The position numbers and the translations under genes were made by a program. DNA of 64,000 nt from DAINRZ01 sp964634885 (GTDB lineage: Bacteria > Bacteroidota > Ignavibacteria > Kapaibacteriales > UBA2268): positions 116,774-180,773 of the forward strand of contig CAZWLN010000004.1 in assembly GCA_964634885.1 (NCBI GenBank), read 5' to 3'. Of the stretch, positions 53,197 through 62,687 are shown piece after piece; positions within the stretch are counted from its first letter, which is position 1; every line of letters begins with the position of its first letter. The notes under the pieces were generated by a model that made no database searches, was not told the origin of the DNA, and worked only from the letters and a program-made list of their open reading frames with translations.

Positions 53197-54389
53197 ATGA
53201 GTAATTTTGACATCACAAAAATCAATCTTCGTAACGACATAATTTTCAAATATGTATTTGCTGCCGATGACTCACAGGATATCTTGATTGACCTGTTAAA
53301 TGCTGTTTTCATCGACAGCGGTGAAGAACTGATTACTGAAATTACATATCTGAATCCGTTGAACCTGAAGGAACACATCGATGACAAGTCAACTGTTCTC
53401 GACATTAAGGCGGTTGACGGCAAAGGACGGCACTATAATATTGAAATGCAGGTCAGGCAGGAGCCTAATTTCCGGGAAAGAATGATCTATTACAATGCTA
53501 AACTGTTGACAAGCCAGTTAAAAGAAGGTATGTCCTATCCTGACCTGAGGAAAACCATATCAATAGCAATAACGGATTACATTCTATTGCAGGAAGAAAA
53601 ACCCATACACAATATTTATAAAACCTTAAACGTTAAAAGTCACAGGGAGTTGGCAGACATTGTGGAGTATCACTTCATCGAACTGCCAAAGTACAAGGAC
53701 GATAAGAAAAATGAGTTAATAATAAATAAGTGGTTATACACAATTAAGAATGGAGAAAATTACATTAATAATCCGGAAGGGTTACCTGATACGATAAAAA
53801 AGGAGGCAATGATCATGAAAGCAATAAATAAGATGGCAAAAGCTGCAGCCGACGACGAAGTACGGGCTGTAATCGAATACAGAGAGAAAGCGAAACTTGA
53901 CGAGTTGAACCGTTTCCGCCATGCAATAGATCAGACAAGAGAGTCCGCTTTAAATGAAGGCTTGGTATTGGGCAAGCAGGAAGGCCTTGCTTTAGGCAAG
54001 CAGGAAGGCCTAACTTTGGGTAAGCAGGAAGGCCTTGCTTTAGGCAAGCAGGAAGGCCTAACTTTGGGTAAGCAGGNNNNNNNNNNNNNNNNNNNNNNNN
54101 NNNNNNNNNNNNNNNNNNNNNNNNNNNNNNNNNNNNNNNNNNNNNNNNNNNNNNNNNNNNNNNNNNNNNNNNNNNNAAGCAGGAAGGCCTTGCTTTAGGC
54201 AAGCAGGAAGGCCTAACTTTGGGTAAGCAGGAAGGCCTGGAATTGGGCAAGCAGGAAGGCCTGGCTTTGGGAGAAAAAAGAGCTTTGGAAATGGTTGCTA
54301 TGAAGATGCTCGCCAATAAAATGAGTATTGATGAAATTGCTAAGAATACCGGGTTGCCGAAAAGCGATATTCTCAAACTGAAACAATGA
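53197..54389 (+). CDS. Rpn/PD-(D/E)XK nuclease family protein with octapeptide tandem repeats (gap inside)
   Basis: The first about 200 residues match the Rpn recombination-promoting nuclease / PD-(D/E)XK transposase-like family: NDIIFKYVFAADDSQDILIDLLNAV, then the catalytic D and E-x-Q in VLDIKAVDGKG and YNIEMQV, and FRERMIYYNAKLLTSQL. The C-terminal part is an octapeptide repeat EGLALGKQ/EGLTLGKQ, interrupted by 100 N. The frame resumes after the gap and ends in SIDEIAKNTGLPKSDILKLKQ with a stop at 54387-54389. The ATG at 53197 (MSNFDITKINLRND) is the usual family start. Rpn proteins cut DNA and raise recombination independent of RecA. The catalytic residues look intact. Confidence 0.88.
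53956..54278 (+). repeat. 24/48-bp coding tandem repeat with assembly gap
   Basis: Units of 24 bases encode EGLxLGKQ. Alternating A and T versions give 48-base superunits (encoding EGLALGKQEGLTLGKQ) that are identical in DNA wherever complete copies are seen. Nine units are visible: five before and four after the 100 N gap at 54077-54176. The true copy number is unknown. Confidence 0.92.
54077..54176. other. Scaffold gap (100 N) inside the tandem repeat
   Basis: Exactly 100 N placed in the middle of the octapeptide repeat. Identical repeat units lie on both sides, which explains why the assembly broke here. Confidence 0.95.
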
Positions 54390-54536
54390 CGACATTTGTA
54401 AGATGAATTGGTATAATTCATTTTAACTACCGCTTATATATACTCTGTTGACTATCTAAATATATGCAGTTCCAATTCGTCTCAGATCTTTGTGTTGGAC
54501 TCAGGTAATGAGTATTTGTTTTAACAGAGGGATTGT

Positions 54537-57500
54537 ATGACCGGATATGAGAATTCATATGGCAAGCTTCTTTCTAAGTTGAAAGCGACAAGAAGGAAAG
54601 AGACTTCATATATATTATTTGCAGGATTTTTCAACAGTGTTTCTACATTGGCAATCATTCTCCTTATCCTTTCTGCCGTTGAACTCGTTGCAAACGGCGA
54701 CGAAGCGTTCCGCGGCATTCTCGCACTTCTGGGCCTGCTTTCTTCTCTGGCATTCCTGGGCTATTATACTAAACCCGGCTTTCAGAGAATTGTTGTTCCG
54801 GGAGAGGAACTGAAGGTCGATAATATTGCCCTGAGAGTAGGCGAAGTTTTCCCGGACATAAAAGATACACTGTCCAACGCCATCCAGATCATCAGGAAAC
54901 TGTCGTCAAAAGAAGGAACTTCAGACCAGCTTGCCGTTGCTGCCTTCGAGGCAGCGGGCAGGAAAGCTAACGAAAAGAACTTCGACCTGATAATCAATAC
55001 CCGGAAACTGAAGAAATCCATCTTCTTTTTCCTGTCTATTGCCGTTGTTGCTACACTGATGATAGGGTTGACTTCACCCCTGGCGTCCGCTCTCGACAGG
55101 CTGTTAAACTGGGATAAGTCCTATATCCCCGATGTGCCGTACACACTTACCATCAGCCCTTTGAAAGACAACATTACGAGGAATGACCCTCTGACAATAA
55201 ACATTAAAGCTAAATTAATAAAAACGGGTGAGTCTGTTCCCGAATCCATTGTCCTGTTCATTAAGGAATTGCAACAGGAGAACTATGACCAATATACTCT
55301 TAAACCGGACTCTGCAGGCAATTATAAATATGAAATTCGTTCCCTTAAAGCTTCCGTGACATACTATGCCCAGGCTATGTGGTACAACAAAGAGGTAAAA
55401 ACACCTGAAGGCACCGTTACTGTTACCGATAAACCTTTGATTAAATCGCTTTCGGGAAGACTCAATTTCCCAGGTTACACCGGATTTGCTCCTAAAATAA
55501 TTACTGAGCAAAACGCGGAACTGTCCGGCTTGGTAGGCTCAAGAGCCGACCTGCAGATACTTTCTAACAAGGACCTGGAACAGGCCGACATCATCGTCGA
55601 GAGAACCGCGACACAGGCAGATACTGTTACGAAGGATGCTGCCGTGTTGGACACTACCGTAATCCCGATGAAAATATCCGGTAAAAAAGCCTTCGGCAGC
55701 CTGTCGATCAGGTACTCCGGCACATATTACATCTCTATCAAAGACAAGGACGGACAGGTCAATACAGACCCTATCAGGTATCCTATTACGGCATTACATG
55801 ATAACTATCCCGTAATCAATATGCTGGAGCCTCTTTCGGACGTAACCGTAACAGAAGATGCAATGCTTTTCACAAAGGTGTCCATTTCCGATGATTACGG
55901 TTTCTCGAAGCTGATACTTCATTACAGGCTGGTAGAGTCTCTCTACGAAAAGCCACATGAGAAATTCTCATCCATGGTCGTTCCTGTGAAAAACGGGGAA
56001 CTCGCCCAGGAAATACCCTATCTCTGGAACCTGAACCAGATCAGGATTACACCCCAGGATAAGTATGAGTATTACTACGAAGTTTTTGACAACGACGTCG
56101 TTAGCGGCCCTAAATCGGCAAAGACACAGGTGCTGACTGTTCGCCTGCCTTCGCTCGACGAAGTTATAAAGATTGCAGAGAAAGAGCAGAATAAAATTGA
56201 AAAGGACCTCGAAAAAGTCCTCAAAGAGACTTCCGAGATTAAGAAAGATGTCGAAGACCTGAACAGGGAGCTTCTTAAAAAGATCAACCAGCCGGAAATG
56301 GAATGGAAGGACAAGAAGAAAGCCGAAGACATCATGAAAAAACAGGCTGAGTTGAAAGAGAAGATCGGCGACATCCAGCAGAAGCTGCAGGACCTGACAA
56401 AGCAGATGCAGCAAAACAATGTGCTCTCTCCGGAAACAGTTCAGAAATACCAGGAACTTCAGAATCTTCTGAAAGAGGTCAATTCTCCCGAACTGAGAAA
56501 AATGCAGGATATAATGAACCAGGCGATGCAAAATATGTCTCCCCAGGAAATGCAAAAAGCCATGGAGAATTTCAAGTTCGACGAAGAACAGTTGAAGAAA
56601 AGCATCGACAGGACAATGAAGATACTACAGAGGCTTAAGGCTGAGCAGAAGGTTGACGCACTGACAAAACGAGCCGAGGAGTTGAAAGAAAAACAGGACG
56701 AACTTAACAAGGCGATGAACAATACTAATCCTAATTCCCAGGAAAACAGGAAAGAACTCGCCGAAAAGCAGGACAAGCTGCAGGATGAACTGGAGAAAAT
56801 CGGCGATGAAATGAAGGACCTCGAACAGCTGATGAAGGACATAGGCGATAATATGCCGATGGAGGAGATGGAAAAAGCCAAAGATGCTCTCGACAAAGAG
56901 GAAACCTCAAAGGAGATGCAGCAGGCCGAACAGAATATGCAGAAAGGGGATTTCAGCAATGCTGCGAAGAACCAGCAGAATGCACAGAAGAACCTTCAGA
57001 AATTTGCAAGCCAGATGCAAAACCTGAAGAATGAGATGAATAACCAGATTACAAAAGAAGCAATCAGGAAGATGCAGAAAGCTGTAAACGACATGCTCGA
57101 GCTATCGAAGAAACAGGAGAATCTGGCCCAAAAGACTAAGGGTACGGAGTCAAACTCGACCAAATTCCCTGAATTGACAAAGGAACAGGCAGACATCAAA
57201 GACGGCCTGTCCAACGTCGTCAACTCGATGATTGAATTGTCACAGAAGTCGTTTGCGGTTACTCCACAGATGGGTAAGGAAATCGGCAGCGCTTTACAGC
57301 AGATGGAACAATCATTCGGGGAGATGACTGAAAGAAAAACCTCAAGGGCGTCGCAATTGCAGCAGGGAGCCATGGCCTCGATGAACAGGGCCCTTTCGCA
57401 GATGCAGCAAATGGTAGCCCAGATGCAGCAACAGGGTAACGGTTCATGCCCCAATCCCGGCGGCATGGGCCAGGGACAGGGGCAGGGAGCGCCCAACCCG

Positions 57501-58067
57501 ATGGGTATGAGCTTCGCCGAGCGTTTGCAACAGGCTGCCGCCTTACAACAGATGGTAAACCAGAGCATGCAGCAGATGGGAGGCAATGGAGGCAAGCTCT
57601 CACCCGAGCAGCAGGCGGAAATCGGCAGGCTTGCCGACAAGCAGGGATCTGCACAGAAATCCGTACAGGAGCTTGCGCAGGAGCAGAAGATAATGGGAGG
57701 CGACAGGAAATCGCTGGGGGACCTTCAGAAATTGGCAGACGACATGAAAGATGTGATGACTGACATCAAATCGGGTCAGGTTACTCCGGAAACAATGAAG
57801 AAACAGGAAAGGATATTGTCCCGTCTGCTGGACGCCACAAAATCCATACATGACAGGGATTTCGAGAAGAAACGCGAATCGAACTCCGGCAAAGACTATC
57901 TCATCAAAAGCCCTGCCGCCCTGGATATGAACACCCGGGAGGGCAGGACCAAAGCCCTCAGGGACCTGATGAAATCGATACAACAGGGCTATACCAAAGA
58001 CTATGAGCAGTTGATCAGGAGCTACTTTGACGCCATTCAAAGCAAGAATACGGATAAAAATAATTAA
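54537..58067 (+). CDS. DUF4175-like membrane-anchored coiled-coil protein
   Basis: This 1176-residue protein has two membrane helices near the N-terminus (ILFAGFFNSVSTLAIILLILSA; GILALLGLLSSLAFLGYY) and a third at about 160-180 (SIFFFLSIAVVATLMIGL). A beta-rich periplasmic part (about 190-540; YTLTISPLKDNITRNDPLTINIKAK, ITALHDNYPVINML) follows. Then comes a very long Lys/Glu/Gln-rich coiled coil (about 540-960) and a Gln/Met-rich stretch (QMVAQMQQQGNG, MNRALSQMQQ). The arrangement matches DUF4175-type proteins of Bacteroidota, whose role is unknown. GAGGG precedes the ATG. It is followed at 19 bases by a LolA-like gene and then another, so the three probably form an envelope-related operon. 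Confidence 0.75.
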   Translation: MTGYENSYGKLLSKLKATRRKETSYILFAGFFNSVSTLAIILLILSAVELVANGDEAFRGILALLGLLSSLAFLGYYTKPGFQRIVVPGEELKVDNIALRVGEVFPDIKDTLSNAIQIIRKLSSKEGTSDQLAVAAFEAAGRKANEKNFDLIINTRKLKKSIFFFLSIAVVATLMIGLTSPLASALDRLLNWDKSYIPDVPYTLTISPLKDNITRNDPLTINIKAKLIKTGESVPESIVLFIKELQQENYDQYTLKPDSAGNYKYEIRSLKASVTYYAQAMWYNKEVKTPEGTVTVTDKPLIKSLSGRLNFPGYTGFAPKIITEQNAELSGLVGSRADLQILSNKDLEQADIIVERTATQADTVTKDAAVLDTTVIPMKISGKKAFGSLSIRYSGTYYISIKDKDGQVNTDPIRYPITALHDNYPVINMLEPLSDVTVTEDAMLFTKVSISDDYGFSKLILHYRLVESLYEKPHEKFSSMVVPVKNGELAQEIPYLWNLNQIRITPQDKYEYYYEVFDNDVVSGPKSAKTQVLTVRLPSLDEVIKIAEKEQNKIEKDLEKVLKETSEIKKDVEDLNRELLKKINQPEMEWKDKKKAEDIMKKQAELKEKIGDIQQKLQDLTKQMQQNNVLSPETVQKYQELQNLLKEVNSPELRKMQDIMNQAMQNMSPQEMQKAMENFKFDEEQLKKSIDRTMKILQRLKAEQKVDALTKRAEELKEKQDELNKAMNNTNPNSQENRKELAEKQDKLQDELEKIGDEMKDLEQLMKDIGDNMPMEEMEKAKDALDKEETSKEMQQAEQNMQKGDFSNAAKNQQNAQKNLQKFASQMQNLKNEMNNQITKEAIRKMQKAVNDMLELSKKQENLAQKTKGTESNSTKFPELTKEQADIKDGLSNVVNSMIELSQKSFAVTPQMGKEIGSALQQMEQSFGEMTERKTSRASQLQQGAMASMNRALSQMQQMVAQMQQQGNGSCPNPGGMGQGQGQGAPNPMGMSFAERLQQAAALQQMVNQSMQQMGGNGGKLSPEQQAEIGRLADKQGSAQKSVQELAQEQKIMGGDRKSLGDLQKLADDMKDVMTDIKSGQVTPETMKKQERILSRLLDATKSIHDRDFEKKRESNSGKDYLIKSPAALDMNTREGRTKALRDLMKSIQQGYTKDYEQLIRSYFDAIQSKNTDKNN

Positions 58068-58086
58068 TTATACCGGAAAGATAACA

Positions 58087-58818
58087 ATGAAAATATTGAG
58101 AATCATATTAATGCTGTTGATTGCTTTTAACGTTGCCAGCTCACAGAACGCGGACGAGATTATCAGCAAGAGCCTGGCTGCCAGGGGAGGTAAAACAGCT
58201 TTTAAGGACCTTAAGTCACTGTCGTTTTCTGCCCGCATGATTACAGGTGGTAAGACAATTAATATGAAAGTTTGGGTGAGCTATCCCGACAATAAAATGA
58301 GGGTTGAACTTACAAATTTTACTAATGAGAAAGTGACCACGGTTTTTGCCGGCAAAAAAAGCTGGATGAGCAAGGACACTGCCGTTCAATTGATACCCGA
58401 AACGACCCTACCCCTGCTAAAGGGGCAGATTGACGCCCAGATTGGCTTCTTTTACAAAAACATGTACAATTACTCCAAAAGAAACTTCAGGGTTGAGTAT
58501 GTCGGCCAGGACATGACCCGGAACATTCCTGTCCATAAAATCAGGGTAACCGATCCTGACGGTTCTGAAATGATATATTTCATCGACAGGAACAACTTCT
58601 TTGAGATCAGGTTCGATTTTCTAAAGGACGTAAAAGGCAATAAACAGAATTCCTGGTTCCAGATCAGGAGCTTCGTTCCCAGCAGCGGATACTATTACCC
58701 TTCGGCTGTCGATATCTTTAACAACGGTGCAAACAACGGTTCCATCTCCTTTTCAGAGATAGTCGTCAATCCGAAGCTTAAGAAATCATTGTTTGCAATG
58801 CCGAAAAAGAAGAAATAA
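58087..58818 (+). CDS. LolA-like periplasmic/outer-membrane lipoprotein-sorting family protein
   Basis: This 243-residue exported protein starts at ATG 58087 (GGAAAG upstream) so that the signal peptide MKILRIILMLLIAFNVASSQ comes first; an in-frame ATG 60 bases earlier would overlap the previous gene. The mature part opens with NADEIISKSLAARGGKTAF, then LKSLSFSARMITGG, KMRVELTNF and MIYFIDRNNFFEIRFDF. This half-barrel pattern is that of LolA/LolB-like proteins, which bind lipids or lipoproteins in the periplasm. It is not the housekeeping LolA by clear signature. It lies in a row with the DUF4175-like gene and a second LolA-like gene. Confidence 0.72.
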   Translation: MKILRIILMLLIAFNVASSQNADEIISKSLAARGGKTAFKDLKSLSFSARMITGGKTINMKVWVSYPDNKMRVELTNFTNEKVTTVFAGKKSWMSKDTAVQLIPETTLPLLKGQIDAQIGFFYKNMYNYSKRNFRVEYVGQDMTRNIPVHKIRVTDPDGSEMIYFIDRNNFFEIRFDFLKDVKGNKQNSWFQIRSFVPSSGYYYPSAVDIFNNGANNGSISFSEIVVNPKLKKSLFAMPKKKK

Positions 58819-58867
58819 GTATCCAGTTAGCGAAAACAGTTTGTTAAAAAAATATATACAGAAAATT

Positions 58868-60286
58868 ATGAAGATTAAAACGGCTTTGATGTTTTTAATT
58901 GTGTCCTACAGCGCTTTCGCAGTGGATGTCAACCAGGTAATCGAAAGGAACCTCGTTCTGCGTGGCGGAGTTGAAAGGCTTAAAACAATCAATTCACTGG
59001 CAATAAATGCACAGGTCAGTTCGGGCAATTATCTGTCTTCTTACAACCTTATGATGAAAGGCGACAACAGGATCAAACTCTCCAATTTCATCGACGGGGA
59101 AGGCATTACGACTGTATTCAACGGGGACAGTGCCTGGGTTACTGACGAGGTTACCGGAGAAGTGGTTAAAGTTACTCCTGCAAAAGTACCTTCTACGAAA
59201 AAGCAGATTCTGTCGCAGTATGGTATTTACAGGAATGTATTTCTCGATTACAAAGACAGCGGCTATACTGCCGTATTATATAAAACTGAAATACTTAAGG
59301 ATGACTCCGTCTATGTCGTGAAACTTACTGCACCCGAAAAAAGCCGCAAAGAAGATATGTATGTATATATCCATGCCCGCACAGGCCTGGAATATGAAAT
59401 CTATACGGGTAAAGACCCTGACAACAAGAAGAGGGGAATGCAGACTGTTCTGAGAAACAACCACATTACCGGCAATTTTGTAATACCTTATTCAATTGAA
59501 ACGGCAAAAGACGGGAACCTGGTTTCTGTTGTGCTCTACAAGACAATAAGTATCAATGACCCTCTCGACGATTCGGTTTTCCTTTACCCCAGCTATAAAT
59601 ATACGGCAGATGATTTGGTTGAAAAGCTGAAAAATGCGATGGGGGGCGAAAAAGCCATGAAAAAGCTGAAAAATATGAAAATCAATGCCCTGATGGTCGG
59701 TTCCTCTGCCGAAGCACCTGAAAAGAAAGACAGTACTGCCATTAGTTACACCCGCTCTTTCCCCGAAAAAATCAGGATGGATATGACAAAGTCCGGTTCC
59801 CAGCCTGTGGTTTTCGTTATCGACGACAGTACCGGCTGGCACAAAGACCCTTCCACGAAAAACAGAGCCGAAACACTGCTTAAACCCATGTACAACGCCC
59901 TGAACGCCACGCTGCGTTCTTACTTCGTCTTTTTTGACGATATGCTGTTAACCTGCCGGCAAAAGGGGCTTAAACCTGAATTCGTCGGTGAAATCTATGA
60001 AAACGGAAGGAAGTATTACGACCTCAAAGTTAAACTGGAAAACGGAATGGAGTACTTTTTCTTCATCGATGCACAGACATTCCTGATCAACAAAAGAATG
60101 AACAAAACTCTGGCTTCCGAAAATTACTTCACTCTCTGGTACGGCGATTACAAAAATACTTCCGGACTGATGGTGCCGTACGCTTTCAGGGCTGATTTTG
60201 AGAAAGCCATTACCGACATTATTATCAGCAAAATTGAAATTAATACAAAGATTGCAAAAGATTTGTTTAACGCCGAAAATAATTAA
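58868..60286 (+). CDS. Tandem LolA-like two-domain exported protein
   Basis: This 472-residue exported protein starts at ATG 58868, where the signal peptide MKIKTALMFLIVSYSAFA begins. It contains two copies of the fold seen in the preceding gene. Domain 1 (about 20-240) starts VDVNQVIERNLVLRGGVERL. Domain 2 (about 245-470) starts DDLVEKLKNAMGGEKAMKKL. Both show the pattern helix, then R-G-G or M-G-G, then K-x-L-x-x-x-x-I-N-A. It therefore probably arose by duplication and fusion and would bind lipid or lipoprotein in the periplasm. It lies 49 bases after the single-domain paralogue. Confidence 0.7.
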   Translation: MKIKTALMFLIVSYSAFAVDVNQVIERNLVLRGGVERLKTINSLAINAQVSSGNYLSSYNLMMKGDNRIKLSNFIDGEGITTVFNGDSAWVTDEVTGEVVKVTPAKVPSTKKQILSQYGIYRNVFLDYKDSGYTAVLYKTEILKDDSVYVVKLTAPEKSRKEDMYVYIHARTGLEYEIYTGKDPDNKKRGMQTVLRNNHITGNFVIPYSIETAKDGNLVSVVLYKTISINDPLDDSVFLYPSYKYTADDLVEKLKNAMGGEKAMKKLKNMKINALMVGSSAEAPEKKDSTAISYTRSFPEKIRMDMTKSGSQPVVFVIDDSTGWHKDPSTKNRAETLLKPMYNALNATLRSYFVFFDDMLLTCRQKGLKPEFVGEIYENGRKYYDLKVKLENGMEYFFFIDAQTFLINKRMNKTLASENYFTLWYGDYKNTSGLMVPYAFRADFEKAITDIIISKIEINTKIAKDLFNAENN

Positions 60287-60302
60287 TTGACTTAGTTGTT
60301 AT

Positions 60303-60351
60303 AATAATTCAACAATATGTCATTTTCATTGTGGAAAATGAAAGAATTATT
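60303..60351 (+). promoter_or_regulatory. Nested hairpin between the LolA-like gene and the E2 gene
   Basis: An outer stem AATAATTC (60303-60310) with GAATTATT (60344-60351) encloses an inner stem CATTTTC (60321-60327) with GAAAATG (60334-60340). It sits in the 95-base leader of the E2 gene. It may end the previous transcript or act as a leader structure; no T-run follows. Confidence 0.35.
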
Positions 60352-60381
60352 AAAAAATAGTTATTATAGCGGAGTTAATAG

Positions 60382-62076
60382 ATGAAAGTAGATGTGATAA
60401 TGCCCAAAATGGGTGAATCCCTCCAGGAGGGGACCATTACAAAGTGGCTTAAGAAGCCCGGAGACAAAGTTGAACGCGACGAGATGATACTCGAGATCTC
60501 GACGGACAAAGTGGATACGGAAGTACCCGCTCCCAATTCCGGTGTCCTCTCGAAGATAATTGTTAACGAAGGTGAAACTGTCGAAGTAGGCAGGACCATC
60601 GCCGAGATCGACACTGACGGCATTGTTGCTGCCCCGGCAGAACCGGTTCAAAAAGCTGCAATCTTAAAAGATGAACCGCTGCCGAAAGAAGCTAAACCTG
60701 AAAAGCCTGCTGCAAAGGTTACTACCGGCACCCTGACCGATGTGATCATGCCCAAGATGGGTGAATCGCTCCAGGAAGGTACAATTACCAAATGGCTTAA
60801 AAAACCCGGTGACCAGGTTGAACGCGACGAGATGATTCTCGAAATCTCGACTGACAAGGTTGACACCGAGGTACCTTCGCCAGTAACAGGTGTCCTTGCC
60901 GAAGTTCTTGCAGGCGAGGGTGTTACCGTCGAAGTCGGGAAAGTTATTGCACGGGTGTCCACCGGCAGCGCTACGGTTGTCCAAACTGAAGAAGCGGATT
61001 CCCTGCCGGTTCCTGCCGAAGTAAAACCACAGCCTGCAAAAGAGCAGGCACCTGAAACACCTGTAGATCATATTGAAGCTACCGGTGACATTCCGAGGAT
61101 GGCCGGAGGCAAATTCCTGTCTCCTCTTGTCAGGTCAATTGCCCGGGCTGAAGGCGTTACCGTCGGCGAACTGGCTTCCATCAGCGGTACCGGCATCGAC
61201 GGCAGGATTACCAGGGAAGACATTAATTCATATATTAAAGATCGTAGTGTCCGCAAGAACTCGACAGCTATTGCTAAAAAAACTGTAAGTCTTCCCGCCG
61301 AAGTGAAGGTAGAACCGAAACAGGTTGTGCAAACCCAGGTTAAAACTCCACAGGTTTTCGGCAGCGATGTCGAGATTATACCGATGGACAGGGTACGTAA
61401 ACTGATTGCCGAACACATGGTCTATTCCAAGCAGACTTCACCTCACGTAACAAGTGTTGCTGAAGCCGACGTAACGAAGATCGTGCAATTCCGTGAGAAG
61501 TACAGGGCTGCCTTCGAAAAGAACGAAGGATTCAAACTTACATATACACCTTTCTTTGCCCACGCCGTAGTCGAAGGGGTGAAGCAGTTCCCGATGGTGA
61601 ATGTCAGCGTCGAAGGCACTAACATACTCAGGCACAGGAGAATTAACCTGAGTTTTGCTACTGCACTCGACGACGGCAACCTGATTGTCCCGGTAATCAA
61701 AGGGGCCGACTCGCTGAACCTGAAGGGGCTGGCCTTTGCCGTCTATGACCTTTCCAGCAGGGCCAGGTCCAAGAAACTCAATCCCGAGGACATCCAGGGC
61801 GGTACTATTACCATGACAAATGTGGGTACATTCGGCACTTTGTTCGGAACACCCGTCATCAACCAGCCCCAAACGGCCATCATCGGTATAGGTGCGATTC
61901 AGAAGAGGCCCGTTGTACGCGAGTTCGAAGGCGAATATGTAATTGTTCCCAGGGACATGGCCTATATCTCCATTACCTACGACCACAGGGTCATCGACGG
62001 TATGCTTGCAGGCAAGGCGCTGGCCGCCATATGCGATGCTCTCGAAAAGATGGATGAGAGCAGCATGTCGTTGTAA
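60382..62076 (+). CDS. 2-oxoacid dehydrogenase E2 (dihydrolipoyl acyltransferase) with two lipoyl domains
   Basis: This 564-residue core enzyme belongs to a pyruvate, branched-chain or 2-oxoglutarate dehydrogenase complex. Two N-terminal lipoyl domains (about 1-78 and 116-193) each carry the lipoyl-lysine motif EISTDKVDTEVP. A Pro/Ala linker follows, then a peripheral subunit-binding domain (SPLVRSIARAEGVTVGELASISGTG..DGRITREDI, about 245-285). The catalytic acyltransferase domain has the HxxxD site in YDHRVIDGMLAGKAL. E1 and E3 genes are not adjacent, and the 2-oxoacid used cannot be told. The two lipoyl domains are very similar at DNA level, so the duplication is fairly recent or kept alike by conversion. 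GGAG precedes the ATG; a terminator follows. Confidence 0.95.
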   Translation: MKVDVIMPKMGESLQEGTITKWLKKPGDKVERDEMILEISTDKVDTEVPAPNSGVLSKIIVNEGETVEVGRTIAEIDTDGIVAAPAEPVQKAAILKDEPLPKEAKPEKPAAKVTTGTLTDVIMPKMGESLQEGTITKWLKKPGDQVERDEMILEISTDKVDTEVPSPVTGVLAEVLAGEGVTVEVGKVIARVSTGSATVVQTEEADSLPVPAEVKPQPAKEQAPETPVDHIEATGDIPRMAGGKFLSPLVRSIARAEGVTVGELASISGTGIDGRITREDINSYIKDRSVRKNSTAIAKKTVSLPAEVKVEPKQVVQTQVKTPQVFGSDVEIIPMDRVRKLIAEHMVYSKQTSPHVTSVAEADVTKIVQFREKYRAAFEKNEGFKLTYTPFFAHAVVEGVKQFPMVNVSVEGTNILRHRRINLSFATALDDGNLIVPVIKGADSLNLKGLAFAVYDLSSRARSKKLNPEDIQGGTITMTNVGTFGTLFGTPVINQPQTAIIGIGAIQKRPVVREFEGEYVIVPRDMAYISITYDHRVIDGMLAGKALAAICDALEKMDESSMSL

Positions 62077-62098
62077 TGGTTGCATTTATCATGAATTT

Positions 62099-62140
62099 AA
62101 AAAAGCAGGGGCATGATATGTATGTACCCTGCTTTTTTTC
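62099..62140 (+). terminator. Rho-independent terminator after the E2 gene
   Basis: AAAAGCAGGG (62101-62110) pairs with CCCTGCTTTT (62127-62136), and the T-run continues to 62139. A strong intrinsic terminator. Confidence 0.93.
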
Positions 62141-62158
62141 AGTATAATAAAAATTGAA

Positions 62159-62575
62159 ATGAGAAACTTTGAATTACTGTCACACACTGCCGACGTACGA
62201 ATCCACGCGGAAGGCAGCACAATCGAAGACCTTTTCCTTGCTTCGCTCCTGGGCCTGTGTTCTGTCCTGTCCCCTGAGGCTGACTTTAACCGGGAGACTA
62301 ATGTAGCTGCCGATCCGGTTACGGTCAATTCGTCAGATTGTACTTCGCTTCTGATTGACTTCCTGGCCGAAGCGCTGTACCTGATGTACAGGGATCATAC
62401 GCTTCTTTTTACCTGCAGCCTTGAATTGCACGGCACAAACTCAATTACGGCAACCTTCGGCGGCGTTAAAGCAGATGGTTTTGACAATGACGTCAAGGCC
62501 GTAACCTATCATGAAGCGGAAGTGTTGGTAAACGACAACGGCGACTATGAATGTACCATCGTTCTTGATATATAA
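62159..62575 (+). CDS. Archease family protein
   Basis: This 138-residue protein matches the archease family: the opening FELLSHTADVRIHAEG, LLIDFLAEALYLMYRDHTLLF and the C-terminal KAVTYHEAEVLVND with acidic residues, ending in IVLDI. Archease activates the RNA ligase RtcB by helping guanylylation of its histidine, in RNA repair or tRNA splicing. No rtcB gene is in the window, although the two are frequently neighbours. The gene lies between two terminated units and probably has its own promoter in the short upstream space. Confidence 0.9.
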   Translation: MRNFELLSHTADVRIHAEGSTIEDLFLASLLGLCSVLSPEADFNRETNVAADPVTVNSSDCTSLLIDFLAEALYLMYRDHTLLFTCSLELHGTNSITATFGGVKADGFDNDVKAVTYHEAEVLVNDNGDYECTIVLDI

Positions 62576-62687
62576 AACGTAATCGATGAAATCAGGATTA
62601 ATATTATATAATAATCAATAATCATGTAAATTATTGGTAAATACCACGTAATTTTGAGTTTTTGTAATTGTTAAATTAGGGAGAAGT

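Noticed and set aside
53956..54278. Possible CRISPR array (regular repeats)
   Set aside because: Units are contiguous without spacers and encode an in-frame octapeptide, so this is a coding tandem repeat.
56996..57640. 214-codon minus-strand Cys/Ser-rich frame
   Set aside because: Antisense to the Gln/Lys-rich coiled coil of the DUF4175-like protein; the composition follows from that.
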